In this document: piece after piece, positions 52,769 through 53,801 of the stretch
Position numbering within the stretch: the stretch's first letter is position 1
Layout of the letters: every line of letters begins with the position of its first letter
NCBI RefSeq assembly: GCF_021699195.1
Contig: NZ_SSXE01000069.1
Span: forward strand, 1 to 53,801
Length of the DNA: 53,801 nt
Reading direction: 5' to 3'
Source of the DNA: Nonomuraea sp. MG754425
GTDB lineage: Bacteria; Actinomycetota; Actinomycetes; Streptosporangiales; Streptosporangiaceae
The notes under the pieces: model-generated
The model's database searches: none
What the model was told of the DNA's origin: nothing
Seen by the model: the letters and a program-made list of their open reading frames with translations, nothing else
Translations under genes and position numbers: made by a program

Positions 52769-53614
52769 ATGAACGACATCTACATCACGCTCACCGGAAA
52801 CGTCGCCGCAGAGCCGAGGCAGTACAGCTTCGACGAGGGCACCAGAGTCACCTCGCTGAAGGTGCTCACCTCGCACCGATACTTCGACAAGAAGACCGGC
52901 CAGTGGGCAGACGGCGAGAAGGTCTGCTTCACGGTCCGCTGCTGGCGTGCCCTGGGGGAGAACGTCGCGACCTCCATCCGGGCAGGTCATCCGGTGGTGG
53001 TGTCGGGCAGGCTGCGCATCCGGGAGTTCGGCGTCGAGGGAGATCGCCGCTTCATGCCCGAGATCGAGGCGAGCGCGGTGGGGCACGACCTGCGCTGGGG
53101 CACCGGAGCCTTCACCAAACCGGAGCGAGCCGGGAGCGGGGCGGTGAGCAAGGAGATGCGCGACCGCCTCGACGAGGAAACCCGCGACTGGGCCATGGGC
53201 CCCCGCAACCGGCACCTCGCGTCCCGCGCGTTCCCTCGTGAGGAGCCCAACCCCTTCCACACGACAGACGCCGACACCGACGGCACGACATCTGTGGGCA
53301 CGGCGAACACCTACCCCACCCCTGAGGCCCCTGACGGCGCCGACCCCGCGAACGCGGCTGACCTGGCTGGTTGGGCTGGGCTGGAGGCCGGTTCGGCGAG
53401 CCTGCCGGAAGCACCGAACGGCACCGTGGATGCCACGGGAAGCCCTGGGCGCAAGCGCGGCCAGAAGGGCGGCGCCCTGCGCGCACCGGACACGGAGGAC
53501 AGCGCGGCACGAGTCCCGGTCGGTGAGGCCCGCGGAAGGCGACGCGGTACGAGAGCCGACACCGCGGACGCCGGCGACGAGCAACTGGCCCTGGCCGAGA
53601 CGGCGGCGGCCTAA
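52769..53614 (+). CDS. Single-stranded DNA-binding protein, paralogue without acidic tip
   Basis: The 281-aa protein has an OB fold (about residues 1-110: MNDIYITLTGNVAAEPRQY, then VVSGRLRIREF). It is followed by a disordered, Pro/Asp/Gly-rich tail of about 170 residues. It ends in ALAETAAA, with none of the usual DDDIPF tip that recruits replication partners. This fits the second actinobacterial SSB type (SsbB-like). The ATG follows GGGAGGCACGGG. Its location after a dynamin pair resembles the arrangement I recall for Streptomyces SsbB near dynAB. Confidence 0.85.
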   Translation: MNDIYITLTGNVAAEPRQYSFDEGTRVTSLKVLTSHRYFDKKTGQWADGEKVCFTVRCWRALGENVATSIRAGHPVVVSGRLRIREFGVEGDRRFMPEIEASAVGHDLRWGTGAFTKPERAGSGAVSKEMRDRLDEETRDWAMGPRNRHLASRAFPREEPNPFHTTDADTDGTTSVGTANTYPTPEAPDGADPANAADLAGWAGLEAGSASLPEAPNGTVDATGSPGRKRGQKGGALRAPDTEDSAARVPVGEARGRRRGTRADTADAGDEQLALAETAAA

Positions 53615-53623
53615 CGAGGGGAA

Positions 53624-53653
53624 CCGCGGGGGCGTCGTCCGTCGCCCCCGCGG
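53624..53653 (+). terminator. Stem-loop after ssb
   Basis: A perfect 11-bp stem, CCGCGGGGGCG / CGCCCCCGCGG, with an 8-nt loop lies 9 nt after the stop. Confidence 0.8.
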
Positions 53654-53736
53654 CACCTGGCAGCGGCGAGGGGTCAGCAGGAGGCAAGCCACAGGCGGGG
53701 AAGCCTGAAAGCGGAGAACCCCGGAGGAAGCAAAGT

Positions 53737-53801
53737 GTGGCCCGAAAGAAAGGCCCTCGGGGGGGGGAGGGAGAGGGCGGTTCGGCGGGAGAAGAAGGCA
53801 C
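53737..53801 (+). CDS. Possible start of the next gene (truncated by window end)
   Basis: A GTG at 53737 follows GGAGGAAGCAAAGT and opens a basic, Gly-rich frame (MARKKGPRGG...) that stays open to the window end. Only 21 codons are visible. GTG 53735 is out of frame with it. Support is weak. Confidence 0.2.
   Translation, partial: MARKKGPRGGEGEGGSAGEEG

Overview
The window is about 70% GC, with GTG/TTG starts, short spacers, many stop/start overlaps and a full actinobacterial gene vocabulary: LLM/F420 oxidoreductase, MT0933-type antitoxin, S-adenosyl methyltransferase of the SCO/PF04672 type, DnaE2 with its DUF6504 partner, a tandem dynamin pair, and a baeRF (Rv2629-like) protein. It is most likely the chromosome of a mycelial actinomycete. 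The Streptosporangiales (Nonomuraea or relatives) seem the best guess, but this is an inference from gene content and I could not test it. No rRNA, tRNA, insertion sequence, prophage or CRISPR array was seen.

Layout. 1-8.96 kb: 3' part of a secreted modular metallophosphoesterase, a HupE/UreJ-like membrane protein, an orphan sensor kinase, a small hypothetical, an AlkA-type glycosylase and a MerR regulator. 9-11.6 kb: a patatin-like remnant, a PlsC-like acyltransferase and an SAM methyltransferase. 11.6-20.3 kb: cobyric acid synthase, an MFS exporter, an antitoxin-like protein, a secreted alginate-lyase-family enzyme with FG-GAP repeats, a LysE exporter with a quinone oxidoreductase, and a receptor-like Ser/Thr kinase. 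20.4-25.8 kb: a tightly overlapping ABC importer operon of the 2-aminoethylphosphonate/iron type with a coupled HAD phosphatase, and a divergent GntR-UTRA regulator. 25.8-29.8 kb: the SOS mutagenesis unit DUF6504-dnaE2 behind a perfect LexA-type palindrome. 29.8-36.5 kb: DUF4328 protein, an orphan NarL-type response regulator divergent from a MacB-like ABC exporter, an F420-type oxidoreductase and a sulfatase. 36.5-40 kb: FadR-type regulator and the divergent lactate-oxidation operon lutABC, with two palindromic operators. 40-42.6 kb: baeRF protein with a DUF2795 protein, and a double GNAT protein. 42.7-48.2 kb: cobalamin/siroheme genes (cobL, cbiX-like, cobT, cysG) interrupted by an agmatinase-family gene. 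48.2-53.8 kb: a dynamin-like GTPase pair and a second-type SSB.

How the parts fit. CobQ (13 kb) and CobL, CobT and CysG (43-48 kb) belong to the same corrinoid pathway but lie in two places. The cysG stop overlaps the start of the first dynamin gene, so siroheme/B12 precursor synthesis and a probable division module share a transcript. LutABC feeds lactate carbon into pyruvate under a FadR-family repressor. The best points for a second look are: the internally deleted patatin gene that keeps its leaderless start; the LexA box that overlaps the GntR stop codon; a 15-bp minisatellite inside the DnaE2 PHP domain; a CbiX homologue that lacks both chelatase histidines; and a recurring TANNNT-N6-RTG leaderless promoter pattern.
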